Shown one piece after another: positions 8,544-17,938 of a DNA stretch of 64,000 nucleotides. Every line of letters starts with the position of its first letter. The stretch's first letter is position 1. Made by a program: the position numbers and the translations under genes. Source of the DNA: Stieleria sp. JC731 (GTDB taxonomy: Bacteria > Planctomycetota > Planctomycetia > Pirellulales > Pirellulaceae); assembly GCF_020966635.1 (NCBI RefSeq), contig NZ_JAJKFQ010000005.1, forward strand, positions 124,001 through 188,000, written 5' to 3'. The notes under the pieces are model-generated. The model was not told the origin of the DNA and did not search any database. It saw only the letters and a program-made list of their open reading frames with translations.

Positions 8544-9944
8544 TTATCCCAACGGCGGTCCTTCTTCGCAAACCAACGCCCGTTCTGATTTGGGTAGCAG
8601 GACGCTAAAGGTGGTCCCCGCAATGCCGGTTTCGAATTCCAGTCGCCCCCCGTGTTGGCGAACGATCTTCTCGGAAATGGCAAGTCCCATTCCGGTGCCA
8701 TCGCTGCGGGTGGTGAAATAAGGATCGAAGACTTTGTCTTGAAGGTCTTTGGGGATTCCGCAGCCTTCGTCGATGACCCGGATCGCGACCCAATCGGACA
8801 GGTCGTCGACTTCCAGAACGACTTTGCCACCATCTGCCATCGCGGTGAACGAGTTCAGGATCAGGTTCAGAAGTACCTGCTCGATCCGATCCGAATCAAT
8901 TGGAGCATGCAGTGAATCGGGCTGCGAAGAACTTGGCCTCGCAATGGTTTTCAACTGAATGCCTTTGGCCTTCGCCTGTGGGTCGGTCAGACGCACCAGT
9001 TTGTGCAGCAGGTCCACGAGATCGGCATCGATCCGGTGAAGCTCGGCGACCGAAGCGTATTCGCGGAAGCTTTCCAGAACATTGGTTACGCGGCGAACTT
9101 CCGCGCGGAGGACCTCTAAGCTCTCTTGGATCGATTCTTCGTCTCCATCATCTTCCAAGGCTTCGGCTAGCAGTTGAACGTGGAGTGACAAGGCTGCAAG
9201 CGGATTCTTAATTTCATGTTGAAGCCCAGCGGCCAAGGATCCAAGACCCATGTATCGTTCCATGCGACGCAATCGCCGCTCGATCAACGCCTTTTCCGAA
9301 ACGTCGAGGATATGGATGACAACTCCGATTTGATTGCCCTGGTGATCATGCAACAGGTTGCAGCCTGTTCGCAGGAATCGAGTTTGGTTTTTGGTTTCGA
9401 AGACGTACTCATGATCGCGAATCGGTGTTTGGCTGCGAAGCGTTTCCATTCTCAGATCGTCAAGGGCACGATAGGGTTTAGGAAGCTGCGCGAGCGTGGA
9501 GTCGGGCTCAAGCGTATCCATCCCCAAAAGCGTTTTGCCGCATGGATTGACGCTTAGAATTTTGCCTTCGCAGTCAACCGTAATCACCGATTGATCCAAG
9601 CTCGCAAGAATGTCAGTTGCGAGGACCTGCACGCTGCGAAGCTGCGTCATGTTGACGAGGTAAGATCGGACCAATAGTCCCAATGTGATTGCCGACCCGA
9701 GCAGATTTAAAATCAACAGTGCGGTCAATCGCGATTGAAGCCGAAGTTCACCGGCCAGCTCTTTCGCGTCTGGAAGATCGCTGTTGGGGAGATGCTTTGT
9801 GATCTTGCCGACAATTTCCTGCTCGCGACCAAAGTCCGCCCAAATCCAACTGGTGACTACCAATCCAATCAAACTGAGAAGGGCCAACGCGCCGATTGCC
9901 CATGGCCAAATCCGAGACGCGAATGGAGATTGGTTCTCAAACAT
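8544..9944 (-). CDS. NtrB-like membrane sensor histidine kinase with PAS domain
   Basis: The 466-residue protein has two transmembrane segments (about 12-34 and 73-95) enclosing a short extracytoplasmic loop. A PAS domain (about 105-215) is followed by a HisKA domain with the phospho-acceptor His243 in LQHEIKNPLAAL. The HATPase_c domain has an N box (LNLILNSFTAMADGG), a G1 box (DEGCGIP), an F box (FDPYFTTR) and a G2 box (DGTGMGLAI). The HEIKNP H-box and the overall order resemble NtrB/ZraS-type kinases, which usually phosphorylate sigma-54 activators. No response regulator is adjacent, so it is an orphan here. It diverges from a gene with a sigma-54-like promoter, which makes a regulatory link worth testing. 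Kinase identity is secure; the signal is unknown. Confidence 0.92.
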   Translation of the reverse strand: MFENQSPFASRIWPWAIGALALLSLIGLVVTSWIWADFGREQEIVGKITKHLPNSDLPDAKELAGELRLQSRLTALLILNLLGSAITLGLLVRSYLVNMTQLRSVQVLATDILASLDQSVITVDCEGKILSVNPCGKTLLGMDTLEPDSTLAQLPKPYRALDDLRMETLRSQTPIRDHEYVFETKNQTRFLRTGCNLLHDHQGNQIGVVIHILDVSEKALIERRLRRMERYMGLGSLAAGLQHEIKNPLAALSLHVQLLAEALEDDGDEESIQESLEVLRAEVRRVTNVLESFREYASVAELHRIDADLVDLLHKLVRLTDPQAKAKGIQLKTIARPSSSQPDSLHAPIDSDRIEQVLLNLILNSFTAMADGGKVVLEVDDLSDWVAIRVIDEGCGIPKDLQDKVFDPYFTTRSDGTGMGLAISEKIVRQHGGRLEFETGIAGTTFSVLLPKSERALVCEEGPPLG

Positions 9945-10423
9945 GTTGTCCCCGATAAAATCGGTTCAGAAAGCTAGCATGCGGCCACGTTTGGATCAGC
10001 CAACACAGAATACGGAATCGGAATCATAGGTTGGTGATCGGTCACTTGGCTATCGGGGCGATTTCTCGGTGATTGGACTCGTCGGCAACAAGAAAAAGAG
10101 CGATCTAAATACCGAGCGATATTTCGATACCGATGACCATCGCGATTCTCGGGGGTGTCATAATGGCCGAGTAGTTGTCTGGTGGTTTTCAATTCGCAGC
10201 GGAATATGCATGCTCACAAAAAGATCAAGGTCACAGAGATGAAGGTCACAACGCTTCGTAAGAACGAAGGGCGGTGCGAAGTGCTACTTGTCGACCGATG
10301 TCCGATATCGATTTGAACCCCAACATGATATTGGCACACTTGTTGCATTACTGATCGGATTCTCTGACCGGGCTTTTCCGCTGTTCAATTACCAATCATT
10401 CCCCCTAAAACTTTGTTTCGATC
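9945..10423. other. Divergent intergenic region, kinase / metallopeptidase
   Basis: No gene is convincing in these 479 bases between two divergently transcribed genes. A small hairpin CCGAT-AAA-ATCGG (9952-9964) lies just before the kinase start. The sigma-54-like promoter near 10332 is listed separately. Confidence 0.6.
10332..10347 (+). promoter_or_regulatory. Sigma-54 (RpoN) -24/-12 promoter candidate
   Basis: TGGCAC-ACTTG-TTGCA matches the -24/-12 consensus, with GG and GC separated by exactly 10 bases. A start site about 12 bases downstream would give a leader of roughly 65 bases to the ATG at 10424. It requires an RpoN activator, none of which is in the window. Confidence 0.6.
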
Positions 10424-11446
10424 ATGAGAACGTTCCAGTGTGGATGTGGAGCCGATCTATTCTTTCATAGCGCCCACTGCATTAGCTGCGGCCGGATGGT
10501 AAGCCGCTGCGCAAGTTGTCAGACCGTCACCTCCGTCGACCAGAACACCGGTACCTGCGACAGTTGTTCGACAAAGCTGGAGCCGTGCAAAAACCGAGTT
10601 GACCATGAGGTTTGCAACGGAACCGTTTTGAACGAATCGAACGAAACGCATTGTCGTTATTGCACCCTGAATCGTGTGATTCCCGACCTATCGCTCGAAG
10701 GAAACCTAGAAAAGTGGCGTTTGGCGGAGCGAGCCAAACAGCGGGTCCTATTCGATATCGATCGAATCGGATTGCCGATTGATGACGACGACACGCTGCC
10801 CTTGGTCTTCGAGTTTAAAACCGCCGAGAAGGAACCGGTTTCGACAGGTCATGCAGATGGCGTCATCACGTTGGACCTAGCCGAGGCGGACAGTGTGCAT
10901 CGCGAACGGACCCGGGTTCAGTTCGGCGAACCGCATCGGACTTTGGTCGGCCATTTCCGTCATGAATTGGGACATTACTTCTGGCAAAAGTGCGTGCTGC
11001 CGGGGCGGATCGAACTTTTCCGAGAGCTGTTTGGCGACGAGCGAAATCCGAGCTACGCCGAAGCGCGAGATCAATATTACAACCAACGGGCACCGGCGAA
11101 TTGGCAGCAGGCCTACGTCAGCGAATACGCGACAATGCACCCTTGGGAAGACTTCGCAGAAACCTTCAATGCCTATCTCGACATGATCGCGATCGCACGA
11201 ACGTTCGGTCACTTCCAGAAGGGTGGCTACGCGATCAATGAAGAAAACTTTGACTTCTTGATCACCGATTATCGAAACATCGGCATCATGGCGAACGAGC
11301 TAAACCGGGACATGGGACTGTTGGACCTCGTTCCCGAGGTATTCACGCCGCCGGTTATTGAAAAGATGCGTTTCATCCACGAGATGGCACGGCGTCAAAC
11401 CGAACCATCCGGCAGTCCGGCAAAGAAGGCTCGTGTCGCGGTCTAA
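10424..11446 (+). CDS. Zinc-ribbon putative zinc metallopeptidase (Peptidase_Mx type)
   Basis: The protein has 340 residues. The first 80 are rich in CxxC pairs (CGCG, CISC, CASC, CDSC, CRYC), forming several zinc ribbons. The remainder matches the putative zinc-binding metallopeptidase family formerly grouped with DUF2248. It has an HExxH site at H180-E181-H184 (FRHELGHYFW) and a downstream HPWEDFAETFNAYLDM helix that can supply the third ligand. No signal peptide is seen, so it should be cytoplasmic. The substrate is unknown. It stands alone on the plus strand behind a sigma-54-like promoter, which suggests condition-dependent expression. The final residues are basic and disordered. Confidence 0.8.
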   Translation: MRTFQCGCGADLFFHSAHCISCGRMVSRCASCQTVTSVDQNTGTCDSCSTKLEPCKNRVDHEVCNGTVLNESNETHCRYCTLNRVIPDLSLEGNLEKWRLAERAKQRVLFDIDRIGLPIDDDDTLPLVFEFKTAEKEPVSTGHADGVITLDLAEADSVHRERTRVQFGEPHRTLVGHFRHELGHYFWQKCVLPGRIELFRELFGDERNPSYAEARDQYYNQRAPANWQQAYVSEYATMHPWEDFAETFNAYLDMIAIARTFGHFQKGGYAINEENFDFLITDYRNIGIMANELNRDMGLLDLVPEVFTPPVIEKMRFIHEMARRQTEPSGSPAKKARVAV

Positions 11447-11665
11447 AAACGCGTTATCCATCATCCCAGTCATCACCCATCATCACAGTCATCCCTTGAA
11501 AACATGCGGGGTGTCTGCGGTGCGGCCAATCGACCTGATGAATTTGTGATCGATGATCCTATTGCGTTCGTCGACCACAGTCAGATGATCCCATCAAAGA
11601 GATGATCGCATTGAGGCCGATCCGAGTCCAACCGACGTGTCACTCGGATCGAATCAGCACCGTTT

Positions 11666-12730
11666 CTAGACGGTCGCTGTCATCTTCTTTGCGTGTTTGA
11701 TGATACCATCGGCGACTTGGTTCAGAGGCATCACTGTATCAACCCCGCCACGCTTGATCGCTTCATTGGGCATACCGAACACGACGCAACTGTTTTGGTC
11801 CTGTGCGATCGTCGCTGCACCTGCGCGATTCATCGCGAGCATTCCTTCTGCACCGTCGTAACCCATGCCCGTCAGGATCACGCCCAACGCGTTGCTACCG
11901 ACGTACTTTGCACACGAATTGAACAGTACGTCAACCGATGGGCGGAATTGGTTGACCGGAGCTTGTTCATTGAGTTTCACCATGTAGCGTGCACCGCTTC
12001 GTCCGACGGTCATGTGAAAATTACCGGGTGCGATCAACGCTTGACCTGGCAAAATCACATCGGCGTGAGTGGCTTCTTTAACTTGGATTTGGCAGAGTTC
12101 GTTCAAGCGTTTTGCGAAACGGCCCGTAAATCCAGGAGGCATGTGAATCACGATCACGATGCCGGGAATGTTGGAAGGCAGTCTCGGCAGCACCTGTGTG
12201 AGCGCCTGGGTACCACCTGTCGAAGTACCGATCGCGATGACTTTGTGCGTACTGGTGATCAACGCATCCGAGGTGTCAGTCTCGACAGCTTCTTTGACAA
12301 CCGCCTCAGGGATATCGATTCGCGAAACGCGGGCGCGGGCCGCAATACGAACCTTTTCGACGATTTCGTCTCCGACGTTTGCCATGCCGTTGGTCACGTC
12401 GACTTTGGGTTTGGTGACAAAGTCAACGGCACCGAATTCCAAGGCTCGGATGGTCGTATCGCATCCTTTTTCTGTCAGCGATGAAACCATCACGACAGGA
12501 GTCGGACGTGAACGCATCAGTTTGCTAAGAAACGTGAGGCCATCCATTCGCGGCATTTCGACGTCAAGCGTGATGACGTCGGGTTGTTGTGCCAGGATTT
12601 TTTCGCGAGCCTTGTATGGATCGCTAGCCGACCCGATCACCTCGATGTCAGGTGCACTCGAAAGAATCTTCGTAATCAGTTGGCGCATCAACGCTGAATC
12701 GTCGACGACCAACACTTTGATTTTTGACAT
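11666..12730 (-). CDS. cheB: CheB, protein-glutamate methylesterase/glutamine deamidase
   Basis: CheB demethylates (and deamidates) chemoreceptors in the adaptation branch of chemotaxis. The 354-residue protein has an N-terminal receiver domain with phospho-acceptor Asp56 (VITLDVEMP), acidic pair Asp10/Asp11 and the KPK lysine near 108. The C-terminal methylesterase domain has the full catalytic triad: Ser170 in GTSTGG, His196 in VIHMPPG and Asp292 in TGMGYDGAEG. Length and order are typical. It is the last gene of the chemotaxis operon, 17 bases after the CheR-CheD gene, so expression is almost certainly coupled. It acts in the cytoplasm on the soluble MCPs encoded upstream. Confidence 0.97.
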   Translation of the reverse strand: MSKIKVLVVDDSALMRQLITKILSSAPDIEVIGSASDPYKAREKILAQQPDVITLDVEMPRMDGLTFLSKLMRSRPTPVVMVSSLTEKGCDTTIRALEFGAVDFVTKPKVDVTNGMANVGDEIVEKVRIAARARVSRIDIPEAVVKEAVETDTSDALITSTHKVIAIGTSTGGTQALTQVLPRLPSNIPGIVIVIHMPPGFTGRFAKRLNELCQIQVKEATHADVILPGQALIAPGNFHMTVGRSGARYMVKLNEQAPVNQFRPSVDVLFNSCAKYVGSNALGVILTGMGYDGAEGMLAMNRAGAATIAQDQNSCVVFGMPNEAIKRGGVDTVMPLNQVADGIIKHAKKMTATV

Positions 12731-12747
12731 TTCGCCCCCTCGGTTCC

Positions 12748-14283
12748 TTAGAACAGTGTGATATCTGCAACCGGCTCGTCCGAATGACTGCTCTGAGCAC
12801 GATCCAATTTTTCGGCTTCCATCGTTTTCGTTTGATCGAGAAGCTTCATCTTGGCTTTCCCACTGCAGGGCTCGAACAGGACTTGCATCCCTTGATCGCC
12901 ACCTAGGTATTCAGCCGTGATCGGGATTTGTTCCATCCCGAGAAACTTGCGAACGAAGTCGACATTCTTTTGACCAATGTTTTCTTCGCTGGACATCCCG
13001 AGGACGTTGGCACCGCCAAAGACTTTGGCTTTCAATCGGCGACGGTCACCGCCAAGTTGCATGATGTCGTTGATCAGCAATTCCATCGCATGGACGCCAA
13101 AGCTAGCGATTTTTCGCGAGCCCAAATTTCCGGACGGCAACGCAAAGTGATTCATCCCGCCAGCTTTAATCGCATCGTCGTACAAGCAAACCGCGATGCA
13201 GGATCCCAAGATCGTACTGATCAGCACCGGTTTGTCACTTGCCATGACATCACCGACGATGATCGATTTCTTCGGCAGATCAGGCGCGGGGCGATTTACC
13301 GGAGCCCTGTAGTTGGCTGATCCGGGGTGGCTGGAAGGCAGGCTAGGCGTCGGCGAGTTAATCTGTACCCCGCTGCCCAACCGCGGGCGAGGCGCGGCTG
13401 CCCTCGCCGTGTTTGTGTGTTGATAGACAGTCCGTCCGACGCGCGTGTAGGTGCTGGTCAAACCGGACAGCGATTCCGAGTGACCGATGAACAGTGATCC
13501 ATCGTCGGCCAAATAGTTTGCCATGTGACGCATCACACTGTCCTGCGTCGGTTGGTCAAAGTAGATCAATACGTTGCGACAGAAAATCACATCGAACTTC
13601 GTGCGGATTGGCCATTGGTCTTCCAACAAATTCAATTGTCGGAAAGTGACCAATTGTTTGACCTCCGGGCGGACGGTCAATGAACCGGGCTGGTTTTTCG
13701 CAGGCGTGAAATACTGTTTGACGATCTCGCCAGGCGTTTCCAAAAGCTGGTCTGGGATGTAAGTCGCTTCCTGGCATTTTTGCAAGACATTCGTGTCGAT
13801 GTCAGTAGCGAGGATTCGAATATCCCAGCCTGGCTGATTTGCAAAATAATCGCGCGTGGTGATTGCCAATGTGTAGGGTTCTTCTCCGGTCGAAGCTGCC
13901 GCGCACCAGATGCGAAGTTTTCGCGGACGTTCACGTCGTGTTGCTTCTTGGACATACCTGTCAAAGACAACATCGCGTAGATAATGGAAGTGATGGTCTT
14001 CGCGAAAGAAGTGAGTCTTGTTCGTCGTGATGCGGTTGATCATCTCCTGCATCTCGGCTCCGTCGGGGCCTTGAGATTTCAGCAGGTCGTAGTACGTCGC
14101 AAACGACGACATGTTGTGATGACGAAGACGCTTTCGAAGTCTGGATTGAACGAAATCCAGCTTATTGTCGCCCAGCGAAATACCCGTCGAGTTGTAAATC
14201 AAATCACGCAAAAGGCGGAACTGTGGAATCCGAAGTGTTGCCCGCTGCGCGGCGTCCTGCGCCTGAGTATCTGTGGTCGTCAT
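12748..14283 (-). CDS. cheR-cheD: CheR-CheD fusion: receptor methyltransferase plus glutamine deamidase
   Basis: One uninterrupted 511-residue frame carries two adaptation enzymes. Residues about 18-285 are CheR: the all-alpha N-domain, then a SAM-binding domain with IWCAAASTGEEPYT, LATDID and DVIFCRNVLIYF. A Pro/Ser/Ala-rich linker spans about 293-336. Residues about 340-490 are CheD, with Cys362 (ILGSCIAV) and His379 (GMNHFALP) spaced as in Thermotoga CheD; the threonine of the triad is replaced by Ser356, a conservative change. Single-chain fusion would keep methylation and deamidation/CheC-type signalling at the same receptor. The frame is clean across the junction, so a sequencing artefact is unlikely. 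No CheC is seen in this operon. Confidence 0.93.
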   Translation of the reverse strand: MTTTDTQAQDAAQRATLRIPQFRLLRDLIYNSTGISLGDNKLDFVQSRLRKRLRHHNMSSFATYYDLLKSQGPDGAEMQEMINRITTNKTHFFREDHHFHYLRDVVFDRYVQEATRRERPRKLRIWCAAASTGEEPYTLAITTRDYFANQPGWDIRILATDIDTNVLQKCQEATYIPDQLLETPGEIVKQYFTPAKNQPGSLTVRPEVKQLVTFRQLNLLEDQWPIRTKFDVIFCRNVLIYFDQPTQDSVMRHMANYLADDGSLFIGHSESLSGLTSTYTRVGRTVYQHTNTARAAAPRPRLGSGVQINSPTPSLPSSHPGSANYRAPVNRPAPDLPKKSIIVGDVMASDKPVLISTILGSCIAVCLYDDAIKAGGMNHFALPSGNLGSRKIASFGVHAMELLINDIMQLGGDRRRLKAKVFGGANVLGMSSEENIGQKNVDFVRKFLGMEQIPITAEYLGGDQGMQVLFEPCSGKAKMKLLDQTKTMEAEKLDRAQSSHSDEPVADITLF

Positions 14284-14412
14284 GATTCGTATCGGTTGCC
14301 CTTATCGCGTCGGCTTGGCTCGAATGTTGCTTGGAACCCATTCGTCGGTTGAACACCAATCGACGCTATTTCCATTTGTCATCGTTCGTGTAAAGAAATG
14401 ATCGCGTAACGG
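14284..14412. other. Non-coding leader before the CheR-CheD gene
   Basis: There is no gene in these 129 bases. If the weak small gene at 14413-14634 is not real, the non-coding stretch runs from 14284 to 14695. I see no promoter or hairpin of note. Confidence 0.5.
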
Positions 14413-14634
14413 TCATTTCACTACGGAAAAGTTCTGTCCTTCGCTTTTCTCTGTTCGAAATCCGTTCACGTGGCGACCGGGATGAATTGCATTGCAGTCG
14501 GTCAGGCGGATCACGGATTCGAGCAGAATCGAATGATGGACGTGTTTGGCTTTTGGGGTGACACCTAGTTGGAGTATTGAAACGGTTCGTCGACGAGTCG
14601 CTCGATCGGCAGCCCGATTTCTGATCGGGGACAT
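14413..14634 (-). CDS. Possible small protein, 73 residues, weak
   Basis: The frame from the ATG at 14634 is preceded by GAAGG at a plausible distance. The product is basic (RNRAADRATRRRT near its start), with His/Leu-rich middle and no recognised domain or membrane segment. It lies in the chemotaxis operon between another doubtful small gene and CheR-CheD. Without homologues it could equally be a chance frame. Confidence 0.25.
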   Translation of the reverse strand: MSPIRNRAADRATRRRTVSILQLGVTPKAKHVHHSILLESVIRLTDCNAIHPGRHVNGFRTEKSEGQNFSVVK

Positions 14635-14695
14635 CAGGCCTTCATTTCCTGTCGACGCGTTCGAGATCAAACGCGTCTCAGTTCTTTTGGGCCGA

Positions 14696-15028
14696 TTAAC
14701 GGTCGCTGTAGTGCTGGATCCTCGACTGGACCATTGTTCGCTTTACCCGATCGGACCCTTGATCTGGCAAGTCATTTGCGATCCGGTTCGTCGGTTTAAA
14801 AGCCGCAGGATGAATCTCGCAGTAGTCCAGTGGTGCCGGCTTGGAATCCGTCGAACGAGGAAACGTGACGTGAATGCCAAGGCTTGCCGTCAGATTCAGT
14901 AGCTCGCCACATGATTCCAGTAGGCGATCCCATTGCTGATCTTCGCATTGCTGCAGTTTTTCAGAAGGCAAGTGGTTTGCCGATCTGCCTGTAAACAACT
15001 GCTGCATTCGCTGTGTCAATCCGGACAT
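14696..15028 (-). CDS. Hypothetical 110-residue protein within the chemotaxis operon
   Basis: The frame runs from an ATG at 15028, in the same direction as the operon, between the tandem-PAS MCP and CheR-CheD. The N-terminal half looks like real protein: an amphipathic helical stretch (MSGLTQRMQQLFTG, then QQWDRLLESCGELLNLTASLG) resembling a small four-helix or receptor-interacting protein. The C-terminal half is polar and less convincing. The Shine-Dalgarno signal is weak. No family is recognised and I assign no function. The position suggests an operon-specific chemotaxis accessory, but this is inference. Confidence 0.45.
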   Translation of the reverse strand: MSGLTQRMQQLFTGRSANHLPSEKLQQCEDQQWDRLLESCGELLNLTASLGIHVTFPRSTDSKPAPLDYCEIHPAAFKPTNRIANDLPDQGSDRVKRTMVQSRIQHYSDR

Positions 15029-15060
15029 GTTGTCGACTCTCGAAGCTGAATGATTCTGTT

Positions 15061-15176
15061 GACCGCGACCAACCTTTGCGGGCCTTTGTTATCGGGCCCG
15101 CTCGTGGTGATTCGCCCCGAGTGGTGTCGGGGCTGGCATCGCTGGGCCGACCGTGACCGTTGGATTGGTCGCGGTC
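15061..15176 (-). ncRNA. Strongly folded intergenic element (candidate structured RNA)
   Basis: A perfect 12-bp outer stem (15061-15072 with 15165-15176) encloses two perfect 7-bp hairpins: GCGGGCC/GGCCCGC (15078-15101) and GCCCCGA/TCGGGGC (15114-15133). The whole forms a multi-arm junction directly after the MCP stop codon. Pairing works on either strand; operon direction suggests the minus strand. It may be an mRNA processing or attenuation element, a small RNA, or a mobile palindromic repeat. There is no U-tract. Confidence 0.45.
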
Positions 15177-15193
15177 GATCCCGCTAGTTCGGA

Positions 15194-17809
15194 TTAAAAA
15201 TCCATAAAGTCATCGTGGCTTGATCCGCCCGCAGGTTGCGAGGGACTTGCTGCACGTGGGGCGGGTGTAGCCGCTGCCCGTGGTGCATGATGCGATGAGC
15301 TTCCGCCGACACCCAGTTGGAATCGGCTGACCATCTCGTCCAGGCTGCGTGCGTGGTTAAGCACCGAACCGGACGTTCCAGCCATCTCTTCGGTTTGGCT
15401 GGCGTTCGCCTGAGTCAGTTGATCGATTTGCGTTACCGCTTTGGCAACCTGTTCGATACCGGTGAGCTGTTCTTGCGAGGCCGCGGCGATTTCGGCAACG
15501 ATGTCGGTGACACGTTTGACCGAGTCGACGATTTCTCCCAATGTCTCCCCTGACTTGTTGACCAGCTCGGTTCCCTTTTCGACCTTGCTGGCTGAATCTT
15601 GAATCAGGCTCTTAATTTCTTTCGCTGACGAAGCACTGCGTTGTGCCAAGTTGCGAACCTCTGACGCGACAACCGCGAACCCACGACCTTGTTCACCGGC
15701 TCGTGCCGCTTCGACAGCCGCGTTGAGGGCCAAGAGATTGGTTTGGAACGCGATTTCGTCGATCGTCGTGATGATGTCGGAGATCTGTTTCGACGAAGCG
15801 TTGATTTCACGCATCGCCTGGACCGCATCGCCGACGACTTTACCGCCTTCGGAAGCAACATCACGCGAACCGTTCGCAAGGGCGCGAGCCTCTTGTGCGT
15901 TCTCGCTGTTCTGCTTCACCGTGGTGGTGATCTCTTCCAAGCTGGAAGCGGTTTCTTCCAGTCGTGCGGCTTGTTGCTGAGCACCACGGGAGATCTCTTC
16001 GGCGGCGCTGGACATCTGAGTCGATGCTGTCGCAACCGTTGTCGAAACTTCGCGGACTTCAACCAATGCATCTCTTACCGATGCGACCGCTTTGCCCATC
16101 GCGTTGGCAACTTTGCCGATGCCGTCTGACCCCAAGTCGGGGAAGGTCACATCGAAACATCCGTCGGCAACACTGTTGACCAGTTCGAGGACAACGTCGA
16201 CCTTACGCTGCGTTTCTTCCGAACGAACGCGGTCTTCCTCCATCTTGTCCTTCATTTGCTTTTCCATCGCCAGACGTTCGGTGATGACCTCCCAGGTCAC
16301 CATGGCACCGAGGTATTGGCGTTTGGAATCGTAGATCGGGCTGACCAACAACGCCAGCGTTTCGGGGCCGACTTTGATATCCGCTTTGACCGGCAATTGG
16401 CTTGGGTCGGCCAACATGCGGCGTTGATGCGATGGGTTTTTGTGGAAAATGTCGATGCACTGTCCGACCATCTCATCCGCACGGCAGGGAAGGAACTCCT
16501 GCAACTGTCGCAGCGTGTTGACTGACGCTGGGTTCATGTACTTGATGATGTAATCGGTATCGGCAAACATCGTATTGATCGGTGTTTGCTCCATCATCGA
16601 CTGGACGCGAGCGATTTCGACGTCGGCCACTTGCTTATCGGCGATGAACTTTCGCATGCCTTCGGCCAAGTTGCCGATAGCATCGTCGCCTGTGGTGGTG
16701 ATCTCTTTGCTGTACTCGCCTTTTTGTGCGTCGCTGACAGCATCGATGATTTCGACAACGGCTGCGTTGGTTCGCTCGGTTTGGCGAGTCGCTTCTTTTT
16801 CAGCTTCGGCCACTTGTTCAAGTAGCTTTTTCGCTTCGGTGATGTCCGAGGCGTATTTCACGACCTTGTACGGTTTTCCGCTCGGATCAAGGATTGGGTT
16901 GTAAGAAGCTTGGATCCAAATCGCATTGCCGTCGCGGCCTTGGCGTAGGAACTCACCCGCTTTGAATTCACCTTGGGCAAGGTCCGCCCAGAAGTTGCGG
17001 TATTCCGGACTGTTGGCATGGTCGCGGTCAACAAACATTCGGTGATGTTTGCCTTGGATTTCGTTCAGCGAATAGCCAACAACCGACAGGAAGTTTTCAT
17101 TGGCGGTACGGATGGTACCATCGAGTTCGAATTCGATGACCGCTTGCGACTTACTGATCGCATTGATCTGGCCAGCATGGTCGGCTGCTTCAAGTTTTGC
17201 CTTGGTGATATCGCTTGCAAATTTTACAACCTTGACTGGCTTTCCGTCGGCATCAAAGACGGGGTTGTAAGTGGCTTGGATCCAGACCGATGAGCCGTCT
17301 TTGCGGAATCGTTCGAATTCATCCGATTTAAATTTGCCGCTGGAAAGATCGTTCCAGAATTCGCGGTATTCGTTGCTGCTAGCGTATTTGTCGCTAACAA
17401 AGATGCGGTGATGCTTTCCTTCGATCTCGTCCAGGCGGTAACCGAGTGCGGCAAGGAAGTTGTCGTTGGCAGTGATGACCGTTCCATCGAGTTCGAATTC
17501 GATGACGGCTTGGGATCGGCCGATCGCGTCAAGTTGGCCTTGCGAGTCGGCCAGTTGGTCTTTCGTCTCGGCAAGGTCGGCCAGAACGGTGCGCAGACCG
17601 TCGGCCAAGTGTCCAACCGCGTCGTCGCCGGTCACGGTGATCTCTTCGGAGTAGTCACCGTCGATTGCTCGGTCGATGACTGACATCAATTGTTCGACCT
17701 GATCGACGGCATCCAATTCTTCGATCGGTTCGGGCGCAGGAGCCGGGCGTGCGGCTTTGCGTGGAGTGCGTCGAGTCGGTTTAGCGTTAGAAGGTTTAGT
17801 GGTGGCCAT
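15194..17809 (-). CDS. Soluble methyl-accepting chemotaxis protein with tandem PAS domains
   Basis: The 871-residue protein begins at the ATG at 17809, preceded by a GAGGGG stretch; a longer frame to 17899 has no good start. No membrane segment is present, so this is a cytoplasmic receptor. A Pro/Ala/Lys-rich N-terminus leads into a HAMP-like segment (~40-80) and two nearly duplicate PAS domains (~95-205 and ~217-330), both with the ASDIT-K end motif typical of Aer/BdlA-type receptors. A second HAMP-like unit, a third PAS (~410-520), another HAMP-like unit and the MCP signalling hairpin ([20 protein letters not shown]) follow. The tail is an Ala/Pro linker ending DDFMDF, which fits the aromatic-x-x-aromatic tether pattern. 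Redox or ligand sensing is likely but unproven. Confidence 0.93.
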   Translation of the reverse strand: MATTKPSNAKPTRRTPRKAARPAPAPEPIEELDAVDQVEQLMSVIDRAIDGDYSEEITVTGDDAVGHLADGLRTVLADLAETKDQLADSQGQLDAIGRSQAVIEFELDGTVITANDNFLAALGYRLDEIEGKHHRIFVSDKYASSNEYREFWNDLSSGKFKSDEFERFRKDGSSVWIQATYNPVFDADGKPVKVVKFASDITKAKLEAADHAGQINAISKSQAVIEFELDGTIRTANENFLSVVGYSLNEIQGKHHRMFVDRDHANSPEYRNFWADLAQGEFKAGEFLRQGRDGNAIWIQASYNPILDPSGKPYKVVKYASDITEAKKLLEQVAEAEKEATRQTERTNAAVVEIIDAVSDAQKGEYSKEITTTGDDAIGNLAEGMRKFIADKQVADVEIARVQSMMEQTPINTMFADTDYIIKYMNPASVNTLRQLQEFLPCRADEMVGQCIDIFHKNPSHQRRMLADPSQLPVKADIKVGPETLALLVSPIYDSKRQYLGAMVTWEVITERLAMEKQMKDKMEEDRVRSEETQRKVDVVLELVNSVADGCFDVTFPDLGSDGIGKVANAMGKAVASVRDALVEVREVSTTVATASTQMSSAAEEISRGAQQQAARLEETASSLEEITTTVKQNSENAQEARALANGSRDVASEGGKVVGDAVQAMREINASSKQISDIITTIDEIAFQTNLLALNAAVEAARAGEQGRGFAVVASEVRNLAQRSASSAKEIKSLIQDSASKVEKGTELVNKSGETLGEIVDSVKRVTDIVAEIAAASQEQLTGIEQVAKAVTQIDQLTQANASQTEEMAGTSGSVLNHARSLDEMVSRFQLGVGGSSSHHAPRAAATPAPRAASPSQPAGGSSHDDFMDF

Positions 17810-17908
17810 TCGTGGTGCCCCTCGTGTGAATGGATATGAACGTGCTTGTTTAAGGTTGTGAGTCGATTCGCAAAGGAAACGTGACCCACTCGGAATCAAA
17901 CTAAGCCA

Positions 17909-17931
17909 ACTCGGTCGAAACTGGGCCGAGT
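17909..17931 (-). other. Hairpin between cheW and the MCP gene
   Basis: ACTCGG and CCGAGT form a 6-bp stem around an 11-base loop, a few bases from the stronger hairpin at the cheW stop. Together they may punctuate the operon mRNA. No U-tract follows. Confidence 0.3.
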
Positions 17932-17938
17932 CGGTGAT

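Noticed and set aside
11693-12484. A 263-residue plus-strand frame
   Set aside because: Antisense to cheB, whose catalytic residues are all present; no domain character of its own.
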